A DNA stretch of 64,000 nt, taken from NCBI GenBank assembly GCA_949987565.1, contig OX465111.1, positions 19,719,960 through 19,783,959 of the forward strand, in the 5' to 3' direction. The translations under genes were made by a program, and so were the position numbers. Shown piece by piece: positions 20,653 through 31,944 of this stretch (positions are counted from its first letter, which is position 1; each line of letters starts with the position of its first letter). The notes below the pieces were generated by a model. The model made no database searches. It saw only the letters and a program-made list of their open reading frames with translations, and was not told the DNA's origin. Source of the stretch: Luidia sarsii (taxonomy: Eukaryota > Echinodermata > Asteroidea > Paxillosida > Luidiidae).

Positions 20653-22247
20653 CTACCTCTTGGAGTATCTATTGAAAATGTGAATAGCGTTTGGGATGAA
20701 CGACTGTCTAGACCAGTAGCGAATAGTCTGAGGAACACACAAGCGAACGCCAGACCGACTGTAACACAAAGAAAGGTGCAGTGGGTGTGAGGGATCAGAC
20801 ATAATGCTGTGGACTTTCAGAAGAATGCATTTTTCATACAAAGAACCTATTGAGGGAAGGTTTAATCGGGTTTTTTTCTGGGCGATTTTGTGCGGTCTTA
20901 CAAGGTTTTTTTACATTGACTTGAGAGAGATTGCCAAAAGTACACAGAAAATTGAAAATAAGAACACGGTGTATCACTGACTGATAAAAAGAGTACTAAG
21001 ATGCTATTGTCTACACGAAACTCCCTATAAGTTTCCTAAGAAAGTACAATCTCTGGCTAGCCTTGCTGGCAACAACTTGTGAATTTCTATTCCAATTCAA
21101 TTTCTCATCAATCACTGTACCTAAATACTTGTATTCAGAGACCTGCTCAATGCACTGGTCATGTATGACCAAGGAGTTATGGCTAGATCGAAAACGCCGA
21201 AAATCGAAAATCATTTCTTTTGTCTTTTGTAGATTCAAGACCAAGTAATGACTGTCACACCAATCGACAAACCGTTCAACTTGTTTGAAGTATGCATCTA
21301 CTGATTCTACATCATCTTGCAAAACTCCACTGATGACGGTATCATCTGCATATTTGATTATTGCACAGTTAGAGTCTGAGATCCTGCAGTCACTTGTGTA
21401 CAGTGAGAATAAGATGGGAGAAATCAAACAACCTTGAGGAGCTCCAAAACTCAGAGACTTCATACTTGAAGTGACATTATTGCATTGCACCCATTGCGGT
21501 CTGTCTACAAGGAAATTATGAATAATCATGGCAAGTGTGGGAGTAATATTCATTTGGAGTAATTTTTCTATTAATAAATGAGGTACTATAGTATTGAATG
21601 CACTTGAGAAGTCAATAAAAACCGATCCAACATACGACTTTGGAGTTTCCAGATGTTGGTACATACAGACTATGAAGAAAAACAAGTACAGCATCTTCAC
21701 CACTTCTATTATTTTGGTAAGCAAATTGGGTCTGATCAAAAGAATCAACCTGATCTTTCAGAAATTTAAGCAGTATCCTCTCAAAACACTTCATAGCATT
21801 TGACGTAAGAGCAACTGGACGATAGTGATTTAATTCAGTGGGTTTAGTCACTCTTGGAACCGGGATAATAATTGAAGCTTTCCAAATCCGAGGAATGGTG
21901 CCCTCATCAATGATTAGCTGATAAATACGAGTGAAAATATGGGCAAGTTCCTGGCTACACAATCTTCGTCCGTCTGGACCCGTAGACTTGTTTATCTTAG
22001 CTTTTGCAAACACATTCTGAACATCTTCTACATTTAGATCCATAGCAACATTAGATTGGTTCACTGTATCGCACAGAACATCTCTAATCATATCATTTTC
22101 AGCTGTCAAATCATGGATGTCAAACCAACTGTAGAACCTTCCCAATTTATTTACAAAGCCCTGATCTAACTCCACCTTCTTTGACTTATTCTTATACCCA
22201 GTCATCGTAACGACGTAACGATAGGTAGTCTGTTGTGTTTTTTTCAA
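20653..22247 (-). pseudogene. LINE reverse transcriptase, frameshifted
   Basis: The N-terminal frame (from 22247) has STGPDG...LNHYRPVALTS, the RT fingers. The frame shifts near 21690, and the next frame carries DFSSAFNT, APQGCLISPILFSLY and the catalytic YADD followed by W...HYLVLNLQKTKEM, then a stop at 21011. A third piece (20653-20841) has SGVRLCVPQTIRYWSRQSF, the usual C-terminal end. No endonuclease domain is seen upstream. It is a non-LTR RT of the CR1/Rex1/Jockey group, exact clade unresolved, and not functional. Confidence 0.85.
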
Positions 22248-22770
22248 GACTTTTTCTGTGAGGGTATTTAATTATAATCTTGCCGTAGATTTAGTCATTC
22301 TTTCAACCATTCATTGATCGATCTGTTCGTCCGTCCGTCCGTCCGTCTGTTCGTCCGTTCCCTCAGACATTCACACCGTGTTGTTCCTGTCGCTCGCGAC
22401 CGAGGACTCATTGCCGTTCCCGGGTGAGTTCGTCTTAATTCCCAACACCGTCCCCCCCAAAAAAAAAAAATTAAAAATCACCTCGTGATGAACCGCGAGC
22501 TGTGACAGCAGAGCGCACATGAGAAGGGTTCGCACCGGGGCGGGCATCGGTATAACACCGGGGCCGCGGCCGCGTTCACACGGGGGCGAGCAGAGCGGGG
22601 GTCACCGCCTCGCGGCACGTCCGCCGTGAGGTAGAATTCACAAGGCCGTTCCCTGATCGAGTGACAAAGGCCCACGCAGACCGCAACGGGGGAACAACAC
22701 ACACAGGCCACAGTCAACAGCCACCGCGAAATACTAGCCACACTCCGGTGACAAGTATTCGTGAAATTCC
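22248..22770. other. Intergenic, with GC-rich Cys-rich frame
   Basis: CCGT repeats occur near 22325-22350. At 22490-22660 the minus strand has an open GC-rich frame with Y-R-C-P-P-R-C-E-P-F-S-C, followed by a possible donor AG/GTGATT. This could be an exon of an unknown gene but no family is recognised. Confidence 0.3.
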
Positions 22771-22778
22771 TCCTCCCC

Positions 22779-22862
22779 TTCCTCCTCCTCCTCCTCCTCC
22801 TCCTCCTCCTCCTCCTCCTCCTCCTCCTCCTCCTCCTCCTCCTCCTCCTCCTCCTCCTCCTC
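22779..22862 (+). repeat. (TCC)n microsatellite
   Basis: A pure trinucleotide run. The poly-Pro, poly-Arg and poly-Gly ORFs here are artefacts. Confidence 0.97.
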
Positions 22863-23553
22863 TCACCCTCGTCCTTGAATCCACGAAAGAAACATGATAC
22901 GCTAATGAAATGCACATACACACTCCATGGAGGAAGGAATGATGAAACTGTATCGTGTGGGAAGCATAGTTATGATATTTCTAGAACTCTCACAAACCCA
23001 CGCCTCGGTGGTTCAGTGTATGTTGTTTTTTGTAGAAGCGAGGGCGAAGGGCCGTACGTGACCTCGCTATGCCTACTGTGTGGCGGCAGTGTTGTTGTTA
23101 GTACACGTACTTCACCGCTGAAACTTACGGGGGGTTGGAGGGTGTTCGGGTTTAGACTAACTGGGAATACCATTCGAGGCGTTATTCGTGCGTAACGTCG
23201 ACAATAAGTCAATACGTGCACTGTGTTTGTTGTGCCTGAAACACCCATGTTGTGGACCTCCTATAGTTGGTGGGCCCTGGTAACTGGTCTCGCTCTTCTG
23301 ATTGAGCCCAGGCGAACGACAACAACTTGAGATAGCTCTTATATAGCAGCACCTCTAATTGCTGCTTGCCTCGTACTCAAGAAGAAGTGCCTGAAAGTGA
23401 GCATTTGTGAATAGAGGAAGAATAGAATTCGCAACGTAAACAGAGGAACAGGAAGAGAAAGAATGCTTATGGGGAGGCATGCAGTCAATGGTTAAATGCT
23501 TCTGTCTGACTAAGACTAGTTGACTACGTGTGTTTGGCAGGGCCGCTGGGAAG

Positions 23554-23627
23554 GGCTGGATAGTTCAGATGGTAAGAGCGCTGATACGCCAATCCAGAGG
23601 TCTTGGATTTCAAGTCCCGGTCCAGTC
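23554..23627 (+). repeat. tRNA-derived SINE head
   Basis: The 7-bp ends GGCTGGA and TCCAGTC pair (one G-U). D-arm-like TAGTTCAGATGGTAAGAGC and box B-like GGATTTCAAGTCC are present. The anticodon stem does not pair, so it is a tRNA-related repeat and not a tRNA gene. It is followed by a purine-rich tract. Confidence 0.6.
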
Positions 23628-23629
23628 AA

Positions 23630-23930
23630 AGTGGAGGGAGAGGAGGGAGAGGAGGAAGAGGAGGGAGAGGAGGGAGAGGAGGGAGAGGAGGGAGAGGAGA
23701 GAGAGGATGAAGAATAGGAGGGAGAGGAGGAATAGGTGGGACAGGGGAAGAGGAGGACATGGCGAACAGGAGGGAGAGGGGAAGAGGAGGGAGAGGAGGG
23801 AGAGGAGGGAGAGGAGGGAGAGGAGGGAGAGGAGAGAGAGGATGAAGAATAGGAGGGAGAGGGGAAGAGGGGGAAGAAAAGGAAGAGGAGGAAAAGAGGG
23901 AAAGGGGAGAGGAAGAGGAGGGAGAATATT
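23630..23930 (+). repeat. GGGAGAGGA purine-rich minisatellite
   Basis: A G/A-only strand asymmetry over 300 bp, a candidate for triplex formation. All ORFs over it are low-complexity artefacts. Confidence 0.9.
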
Positions 23931-24539
23931 TTAACAAAAACGTTCGCCGCTCCACGCTTTACCTCCTATTCGAGGAGCTGGAAAGTCGGGAATCTCGCGG
24001 TAACACGTGCATTCTCGAGGCCACCTCACGCGGTCTATTCACAGCGCCTGGGCGATCAGTGGGTGACTTTCAGTGGACATTCCTTGCTTTGGCGCCCATC
24101 CAGGCGATGGGCCTATAGGCAGTAGGCCTAGCCATACTGTGCTCGGCGGATCAATGGTCCCCCATTCTCTCCCCAAGAACGTCGCGAGAGTGACGAGACA
24201 AAGATATTGATCAGCCAAACAATGGCAGAGAGCACTGGACACCACGATGGCGGACGAATGTCCGGCATCACAGTTTGCCCAAACACCCTTTCTATCAACA
24301 CTGGCTGAATGTGACGAACAGAACCCATAAGAAATTTTTTTATTTTTTTTATGGACCAATGTCCAATCGATGTTTCGCCCAAATGTAATTCCACATTTTG
24401 AATACGCGTCTACAGTGCATTCTTATCGACTGAAAATCGCTTGCAGTTTCTATAGGCCCCCATAGTGTGATTCTGGCATCGACTGAATACAACCCTCTGA
24501 AATTTGGAGAAGTTTTTCATGAATAAGACTTGGAAGGTT

Positions 24540-24800
24540 TACATGGTGGAAAAAACTTAGTGGAAGATTTGCGGTGACATCACTTCTATTTCGAGGAGTG
24601 TTGCTCTGAAAAGAGCCGGTAACTCAACGTTTCTATCTGGTAGTGTGTACTCTGCCCGTCGTCAGGAGATAGAGTAAGCACTGACCGGGCTCTTTTCAGA
24701 GCCACACTCCTTCTCGAAAGAGAAGTATAGGAAAGGTGACACCATGCATAAGGTCTCTTAAAGAAGAGCATACTGGTCGAGTTACCACTTGGTTCTTTTC
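24540..24800. repeat. Inverted pair of stem-loop repeats
   Basis: A minus copy (24545-24640) and a plus copy (24680-24730) of the repeat both carry a hairpin, GCTCTGAAAAGAGC or GGCTCTTTTCAGAGCC, with a second hairpin CTTCTCGAAAGAGAAG at 24710-24725. Further pieces run to 24820. Confidence 0.75.
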
Positions 24801-24844
24801 AGAGCCACACCTCTTCTTTAATACCAATTGTTTGTAATATATAG

Positions 24845-25395
24845 CCTGAATCCTGCAAAATCCTGCTATCCCACCTTGTTCAAAGCTCCATGTGACCTGA
24901 ATCCTGCCAAATCCTGCAGTACTGGCTACTGTGGACCATTGCCTGAATCCTGCAAAATCCTGCACTGAGCTTATGCAGTTTTAGTCCACATTCTAAACAA
25001 AGACTTTTTTCGGCTTAGAACAATGGGTCCTTTTTCGAACGGATAATCTCTTGACAAAAGCCACAACGACGTCCGAATTGTTACCAGCATCCTGCATTTT
25101 CCTACAGACAAAATCGCCTTATGCCCTCAATCCTGCACATTCCTACAGTGTGTCAACTCTCATGTGCCCTCAATCCTTCAGAATCCTTCTCCAGCACTTT
25201 GATAGAAGTAGCCTGTATCCTGCACATTCCTACAGTGTGTCAACTCTCATGTGCCCTCAATCCTGCAGAATCCTTCTCCAGCACTTTGGTAGTAGTAGCC
25301 TGTATCCTGCACAATCCTGCAATGTGTCAACTCTCATGTGCCCTGAATCCTGCAGAATCCTGCGAAAGGCAAATAGGATTCTGCAGGATTTGGGA
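24845..25395 (+). repeat. CCTGAATCCTGC motif cluster with 87-bp tandem unit
   Basis: Short TCCTGCAAAATCCTGC motifs are followed by three copies of an 87-bp unit (TGTGTCAACTCTCATGTGCC at about 25146, 25233 and 25320). Confidence 0.85.
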
Positions 25396-25399
25396 AGGT

Positions 25400-25535
25400 T
25401 ATTAAGAGACCTTATACATAGTGTCACCGTAAACCTTTCCTATATTGATTCATCCACCATGCAAAGCTTTATGCAAGTCTTATTTATCGAAAGTGAAGTG
25501 TTACATGGTGTCACCGCAAACCTTCTACTTACTGT
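25400..25535 (+). repeat. CATGGTGTCACCGCAAAC repeat fragments
   Basis: Two diverged copies of the motif that ends each unit of the 82-bp and 117-bp arrays. Confidence 0.7.
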
Positions 25536-26497
25536 ACGACAGTACATGCGTACATGCATTATATGTACGACAGAGCTCCGATGTACATCTCGGATTTACT
25601 CCCGAAAGAAATCTACGACCCAGAGACATGGCGATCCCACTCCTGGGGGAACGGATTCGTTTCTGGGACAGCTCCATCCTCACATCTAGAACACACTCCC
25701 TCTACACCACAGATCTTGTTCTTGTATACTACAAATTACCAATGACAAATTAATTGCTTCTCTCTGCATGTAACTCCCGTGTAATATAGTCCCATACTTC
25801 TTGTCTTCAAGTTTGTTGTTCCTTGAACACGCAGCAGGGTGAATATGTGCGCATTAAAAGTCTTCTTGAATATTCTCATGTTATTCTGGCGTCGTATGGG
25901 GAAATTATAAACGGGCAACTGTTCGTATTACGTCAGAGAAAAAATGAACTCAAACAGCCGACGACGTAGTTCATATTGACACGTATTGCTGGTTTATTTT
26001 TTAAGTTCACATAAAGATAAGATTGCATGCGTGGCATTTGCTCGTCTGTGTGATAAATACAATACAATATTGATGATGTGGCTTCCAATTCGGAACTTAC
26101 AGACACGTCACTAAGGCCGTTGACGAAATGAAGGCGTAGGCTTCGGTCATACTGTACATGTAAATTTATCTTTATACTCGTTATATATATATATATATAA
26201 AAATATATGTATCACAGGCATCTCTAAACAAACGTGTCGCCCCAGTTTCTTGGTGAATAGTACTCTGTATTCAACGAACAGACCACAAAACTGGATTTTC
26301 AGGTCTTGTCAGACGGAGACGAAGCCTCCTATACGGCCCAAATGACGTTGACTCTCACCTACTGTCTCGCACTCGGTCTCTACTTCCGTGACTCGGCGAA
26401 AGGAAACCCGAAAGACCACGAAATGCCTGGGTTTTGCGGCTCATGTGCAAGCCACGATAGGCCACAGTCACCAGGCCCCCATTTCATATAGCTGCTC

Positions 26498-27243
26498 AAA
26501 GCCCCTACACAACATTGGTAAAGGTCAAAAGATTGCCACAGTTTGTGTGTTAAACCATTAAACATCCCCTAAAAGCAATCCTGTGAAGGTCTTAGCTCAA
26601 ATGGTGATCTGAGAAAGTAGAAAAAGGTAAAAAAAAATTACTTTCACAGTTTTGAACCATTCGATAGGGTAAGAAATAGTTTATGACTTGCGAGTAATAA
26701 ACTATTTGTCAATGTGAAAATTTCTAGGGAAGTACTCCATCCCAGACTAAGATTTCAACATGAGGATTCTATCATGACCATCCACACGTACAATCTGTGT
26801 AAATTAGAAGGAAATCTATGGACATCGATGTTTTCCGATCTTCCCAATGTTGTATTGGGCCTTTAAAGCCCCCTACACACAACATTAGTATGATCGAGAA
26901 ACGGAAATGTTCACGGATTTACATGAAACTTATACAGTTTGAAAAATAATGGTTATGGTAGAAGCCTCTCATTGAAATATATCTGCCTAAAACTGTGAAT
27001 TTTTGGAGAAAATAGTACATTTAAAGCAATCATTTTCGTCTCACCCCTAGATCTAAATTTTTTTTTGGAAAAATATGTTGAATGCTGCATTTTTACGAAA
27101 CAAATTAAACGATTTTTCACTATTTTCTTGAGACTCGGTTGGCAGATTGAGCTGAAATGTTCACAGGTGTGCTATTTCATGCATATGTTGAAACAGACAA
27201 CGTATGGATGCCATTCTCTGACCTCGACCAATGCTGTTATTTT
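26498..27243. repeat. Two adjacent TTAA-type MITEs
   Basis: The first runs from AAAGCCCCTACACAACATTGG (26500) to CCAATGTTGTATTGGGCCT (26869) and ends at TTAA. The second starts right there as AGCCCCCTACACACAACATT and is the reverse complement of 35746-36110. TTAA and A-G-start termini suggest a Kolobok or piggyBac-like parent. Confidence 0.7.
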
Positions 27244-27359
27244 GATAAGCAAGAAACTTCTTCCCTGGTTAAAACGAGGTTGCCAAACCTATTTCACTTG
27301 ATGCTTGTTGTGCTTGACTTAAATTTAACATCGGTTATTTCACATGAAATACAAGTGGA

Positions 27360-27437
27360 AGTACGAGTTGACCAAGGTACGAGTTGACCAAGGTACGAGT
27401 TGTCTAAGGTACGAGTTGACCAAGGTACGAGTTGACC
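27360..27437 (+). repeat. 17-bp tandem repeat
   Basis: The unit is GGTACGAGTTGACCAAG, about 4.5 copies. Confidence 0.9.
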
Positions 27438-27782
27438 TGAAACCATGAAATTGACCCCAGGTCACTGCCATTGCGCACACGCATTGGGGATGCATGGTAA
27501 TGAGCTCATAATCAAATAAGCGTCCGTCCATGGTTTACTCTGATACTTCATATTAGTAAGATTGTTACTATTGTATTAGATATGTACATAAATTAAAAAG
27601 ATGGGTGTATATCACCTTTTGCAGAACTTCGGAACGAAAGAAAAACTACATCTTTGTTTCATGCATACAATCAGATTGCCAGCTTGAGTTCCATTTGGCT
27701 TTTAGCCCAGGTCGTCCGACGATAATTATAGTCCAAGACCGGATTTGGAACCGGAGATTGCTGGCAAGGTCAGCTCTCTCAC

Positions 27783-28004
27783 ATAGCTACTGCCCGTCTA
27801 TTTCCCCCTCTCTCTCCCTCCCCTCTCTCTCTCTGTGTGTCTCTCTCTCTCTCTCTTTCTATCTCTCCCTTTCCCCAATCTTTCGGTCTCTCTCTATCTA
27901 TCTCTCCCAATCTATATATATATATCTGGGTCACATCCCTCTCTCTCGCTCGCTCTCTCTCTCTCAATCTCTCGCTCGCTCTCTCTCTCTCAATCTCTCT
28001 CTCC

Positions 28005-28041
<37 letters not shown>

Positions 28042-28049
28042 TCAATCTC

Positions 28050-28080
<31 letters not shown>

Positions 28081-28143
28081 CAATCTCTCTCTCAATCTCT
28101 CTCTCTCTCTCTCAATCTCTCTCTCAATCTCTCTCTCAATCTC

Positions 28144-28181
<38 letters not shown>

Positions 28182-28347
28182 AATCTCTCTCTCAATCTCT
28201 CTCTCAATCTCTCTCTCAATCTCTCTCTCTCTCTCTCAATCTCTCTCTCTCTCAATCTCTCTCCCAATCTCTCTCTCAATCTCTCTCCCAATCTCTCTCT
28301 CCCTCTCTCCCTCTCTCTCTCTCAATCTCTCTCTCTCTCTCTCCCTC

Positions 28348-28378
<31 letters not shown>

Positions 28379-28526
28379 CCCCTCTCTCTCTCTCTCTCTC
28401 CCCTCTCTCCCTCTCTCTCTGTCTCTCTCCCTCTCTCTCTCCCTCTCTCTCTCTCTCCCCTCTCTCCCTCTCTCTCTCAATCTCTCTCTCTCTCTCCCTC
28501 CCTCTCTCTCTCTATCTCTCTCTCTC

Positions 28527-28570
<44 letters not shown>

Positions 28571-28582
28571 AGTCTCTGTCAA
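27783..28582 (+). repeat. (CT)n-rich microsatellite, 800 bp
   Basis: CTCTCT broken by CAAT and CCC units. The long Ser/Leu and Arg/Glu ORFs are artefacts. It ends 26 bp beyond the GT92 stop codon. Confidence 0.97.
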
Positions 28583-28607
28583 GTGAGTTGAGCAACTGTG
28601 TCTGTGT

Positions 28608-29711
28608 TCAAGCGCAGCATCCCATGGGACAGTGTGCGAGACAGTCCGTTAGCGCTGCTGAGACCTTCTCCATGCCCCTGTCCTCGACTGTCTTAAGTTT
28701 GCGCGGCTTAGTCGTCTCGTGATGTCTCTTTCCCTGGTAGTGGTGCATGCGAAGAGCTTCGTTACCGGGAAACAGGTCCCGAAATTCCTCCCAGATTATG
28801 TTGATCCGGTGGACGTGTATGATTTCCCGCACCGCCCGGATCAGGTAGACGGGTTTCCGCCGTCGGTCGGCGGGTAACTTGGTGCGACGCGTGTAGCGGT
28901 CCACGAGCAGCGGGTGCCGGCCGGTGTCTTGCGCGTTGCCCAGAAACAGGAAATTCTGCATGTAGATCTGACCCAGGGTGGAGTTGCTGTCGGGCCAGTC
29001 GGCCGCGGTCCGGCGCACGAAGCGAGCCAGGAAGCCCGGCTCCCGGTCGGCCGGGCAGAACGGGTACTCGTCTATGTCGATGTTGGTCTGCCACACAGTC
29101 TCGCCGCCGAAGTTCTGCAGGCAGTGGCGGTAGGCCGGCAACTGGGTGAGCCGGTCCCGCCTGTCGATATCCACGCCCGCGGCCTTGTGGTGCCAGTCCA
29201 CGTAGGTCACGAAGCCGCTCCGCACGAAGCAGCGCAGGGCCTCCCTCTGCGACTCGTTCCGATAGACGTAGCCGTCGTAGACGTACACGTGCTCCACCCC
29301 GGCGTAGCTCATGTGCTGCAGCCACTGCACCAGCTCGGCGCTCGTGAAGTTGCTGCGGTCCTGCTCGTAGATCCGGACCAGGAGCACTGCGGTCAGGAAG
29401 TAGCTGGGACCGCCACCACCGATGACCGGGGCGTCGGTGCCAGCGTCCGCCGCAGTAGGGGCGCCCGTTCGGTCCGTCTCAGGCAGATGGGGTCTGACCC
29501 TGCCCGAACACCACGGGGCAGCGGCAGGGGTAGTTGCAGCATGCTCTTCAGATAGGAAAAGCCCTGCCCATACGGCGATCACCTGCGCTGTTCCGACGAG
29601 CAGCAGGACCGCCATCACCCTGCGAATCTGTAGGCGCTTGTGACAGGGCATTACCGATGTCCATGCAGTGGAAGATCGGTAGCGGGCCTGGTCTTCCCCC
29701 GATGAGTCCAT
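28608..29711 (-). CDS. Glycosyltransferase family 92 (DUF23) protein
   Basis: A 367-residue single-exon frame. A short cytoplasmic N-terminus is followed by one membrane anchor at about residues 32-52 (VMAVLLLVGTAQVIAVWAGL), giving a type II Golgi topology, then a low-complexity stem. The catalytic part starts at YFLTAVLLVRIYEQ, includes VEHVYVYDGYVYRNES, and has the metal-binding D-x-D as NIDIDEYPF at about residue 213. Near the end are IIHVHRI and MHHYQGKR, conserved in the family. GT92 enzymes transfer sugars such as galactose onto glycans; the acceptor is unknown here. The length is at the short end for the family. The CT microsatellite abuts the 3' end. Confidence 0.87.
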   Translation of the reverse strand: MDSSGEDQARYRSSTAWTSVMPCHKRLQIRRVMAVLLLVGTAQVIAVWAGLFLSEEHAATTPAAAPWCSGRVRPHLPETDRTGAPTAADAGTDAPVIGGGGPSYFLTAVLLVRIYEQDRSNFTSAELVQWLQHMSYAGVEHVYVYDGYVYRNESQREALRCFVRSGFVTYVDWHHKAAGVDIDRRDRLTQLPAYRHCLQNFGGETVWQTNIDIDEYPFCPADREPGFLARFVRRTAADWPDSNSTLGQIYMQNFLFLGNAQDTGRHPLLVDRYTRRTKLPADRRRKPVYLIRAVREIIHVHRINIIWEEFRDLFPGNEALRMHHYQGKRHHETTKPRKLKTVEDRGMEKVSAALTDCLAHCPMGCCA

Positions 29712-30240
29712 GGCCGTTTCGTCGCCTTCACCAACGCAGCGGACGGTCAGTCTTGCTGTAGCGTCCCGGCATTACGGAGTGCTGGCAAAAGCTGCGTCAC
29801 CTTTGCGCGCACAGTACAGCTAGCTGCGGCCGGCCAGGTTTTCAACAATGGGTGATTTGCATCTGAATGACGTCCCTTTTTTTGTCAGTCTGACGGTAAT
29901 CGGGTAAGAGCGCTTGTCCACCGTCCCCCAGAGGTCTCGGGGAGGGGGGGGTGTAGACCACAAAGAGGATGTGGGGTTATGCGTTGACGTCATCACACGC
30001 TTGACGACCAATAGCGACGCCATCTTAGAGGGCAAGCGCTTTGCACGCAACCGGCGTGTGTACATGTACATGTACAGTGTACAGTATATATGTACAGTAT
30101 GTACACGTACAATATACTGTACACATAAAACACTGCATGTCGTGTACAGCGTAGTATACGTACATGTGCGAGCGTCGGGGAAATTTCACATCGTTTTCGT
30201 CTCGAAATTCGCCCGGTGTTGTTTGGAAATCAGTACAGAC
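29712..30240. promoter_or_regulatory. Possible promoter region between GT92 and the YqaJ-like fragment
   Basis: It contains GACGTCATC (CRE-like, 29988), an inverted CCAAT (ACCAATAG, 30008) and CGCCATCTT (YY1-like, 30017), followed by a TGTACA-rich tract at 30060-30130. It lies between divergent frames. Activity is inferred only. Confidence 0.35.
30060..30130 (+). repeat. TGTACA-rich tract
   Basis: Overlapping TGTACA, GTACAGT and TATATG motifs. Several hexamers are self-complementary. Confidence 0.8.
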
Positions 30241-30462
30241 ATGACAGCCCAGTTGTCAGCGTACGTTGAAGCACTTTCTGGTGCAGCCAAAGCCAGTTAT
30301 TTGGAAAAGTTGTCACTGTGCGAGCTACGGGAAGATCCCTACTGCATCGATGCTACACGTTTGGAGGCTGAGCCGTCGGTGATTCCAAATGTGAAATGGA
30401 ATGACATGTACTTGTACATGATTTCCACACCAAGTCAACACACAAAGGAAGAAATGCAATAA
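30241..30462 (+). pseudogene. N-terminal fragment of an ISL2EU-type YqaJ protein
   Basis: The 73 residues starting MTAQLSAYVEALSG contain SYLEKLSLCELREDPYCID and VKWNDMYLYMISTPS, resembling the start of the second protein of ISL2EU/IS4EU transposons (the YqaJ-nuclease protein). The frame stops at 30460-30462, where the family normally continues for hundreds of residues, so it is truncated. The start codon choice follows this similarity. The DDE transposase of the same transposon type lies 1.5 kb away in convergent orientation. A host-domesticated first exon is a less likely alternative. Confidence 0.6.
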
Positions 30463-30889
30463 TTTGATCTTGCAAAATAATGTAGTTTTTCTCAAGAACA
30501 GGGCCTACAGGCATCAAGTAGGATGTTTGCATTATCTGTTTAATGTAATCATTGAAATGCATTAAAATTTGTTATTTTGAGGAGCACATTGCTCATATTC
30601 ATCATTTTTTAAGACAGAAAATGCACCGGGTCCTATTTTAATATGGTGAGCCATTATAAACTAGTACAATTCATGTATAATTAATGATGTACACTGTACA
30701 CAGATACAAATTGATATCAAACTAGTTTTGAGGTTTTATTTCTTCAAAGGTCATATTGTTTTCTATTGCATGTTGGCTTCAATTTTTATATACTGTACAG
30801 CTGTACATTGTAATAACACAGGTACATGTATTACGGTTATAATTCTGGTGTCACATCCCAGGGTGCATTCCTTATTTAGTTTCAACGTC

Positions 30890-31944
30890 AAAAAATTTAG
30901 TGGGCCTGACGTTTCGATCCTAGCAGGACCTTTCTCAAAGGCAGAGTGACAAGGACAAAACAGATATACATGTACACGAAGGCAGGGGGAGAGAGTGAAT
31001 AGGACACGGATGAGAAACAAAGGACAAAGAGTGAAGCTGGTAGGGAGAGATCAAAGGGAAGGGCAAGGGGTAGGGTAGAGATTAGTGAGAGGAGGGGGAA
31101 AGATCAAAGAGAAGGGCAAGGAGTGGGGTAGGGATTAGTGACAATAGGGGGAAAGATCAAAGAGAGAAGTGTGAAAGACTGAACACAAAAGAAGGATTAT
31201 CAGAAAGCTGCATGGTGTTAGTCATTACCCTCCTGGATGTTGAGACCATGTGGTTGAATAGTCCGAAGACGCTTCATCCACATTTTCTCACGGCTAAGAC
31301 GGACAGCATTACTACGGTGACCAAGTGATTCTATGCCCAGTACACTCATATCTGATATCGAATGATCAGGGAGATTGAAGTGATACCCAACAGGGGTGTC
31401 CATTTTACCGGTTTTGATGGTAGACCTATGGCCATAGATTCGTTTTTTGAGGGTGTTTTTTGTCTCGCCAACATACTGAATATTACAAACTCTACAAGAG
31501 ATGAGGTATATGATGTTTGAGGTAGTGCACGTGATAGAGCCATAGGTCGTGTGGGTAGTTCCAGAAGAATGTCCATTGAAAGAGTCTATTTCCTTGACAT
31601 GTGTCTTGCAAACAATGCATTTCGAGGTACACTTAAATGTACCAAATTTGGTTGGAGGTGAAGAGTCCAAAGGGGGAACCTCTGCTCGGACAATTAAGTC
31701 ACGCAGGTTACGGGGGCGCCTGAAAGCCAAAACAGGCGAATTAGGAATGGCTTCAGCCAGACGATCTGAAGTGTGGAGAATATGGTGGTTTGCCTTAGTT
31801 ATCTTCCTGAGAGGAGGAAGAGAAGGGTGGTAGGAAGTAACTAAGGGAACCTTGGGCTTGTCCTTGGGACCTGGTGGCTTTTGTTTTAGTGCCGAACTTC
31901 TGGGAATGGAATAGACTTTAGCAATGGAGTTCTTCGTCATGATT
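30890..31944 (-). mobile_element. Penelope-like element copy 2, 5'-truncated
   Basis: In reverse it contains the PLE tail, the GA-rich 3' UTR (31020-31205) and the GIY-YIG frame. It is truncated exactly next to the stop codon of the DDE transposase. It lacks the internal insertion seen in copy 1 and so provides its empty site. Confidence 0.85.
31218..31944 (-). pseudogene. PLE C-terminal region with GIY-YIG endonuclease
   Basis: An open frame of about 240 codons without the RT. It contains VPLVTSYHPSLPPLR and LAFRRPRNLRDLIVRAEVPP, the linker conserved in PLEs, then the Cys/His cluster CTSKCIVCKTH, IIYLISC, and NIQYVGETKNTLKKR with the nuclease catalytic core, and HRSNAVRLSREKMW. The frame is intact and stops at 31218-31220, implying a recent copy. 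It is dead on its own because the RT is missing. Confidence 0.85.

Noticed and set aside
22478..22923. Poly-Arg, poly-Pro and poly-Gly ORFs
   Set aside because: Products of the (TCC)n run.
23554..23627. tRNA gene
   Set aside because: The acceptor pairs but the anticodon stem does not; related heads recur in the window, so a SINE is more likely.
27605..28722. Ser/Leu-rich ORFs up to 328 codons and Arg/Glu-rich minus ORFs
   Set aside because: They are translations of a CT microsatellite.
28914..29555. 213-codon plus ORF over the GT92 gene
   Set aside because: Antisense shadow; GT92 motifs are on the minus strand.
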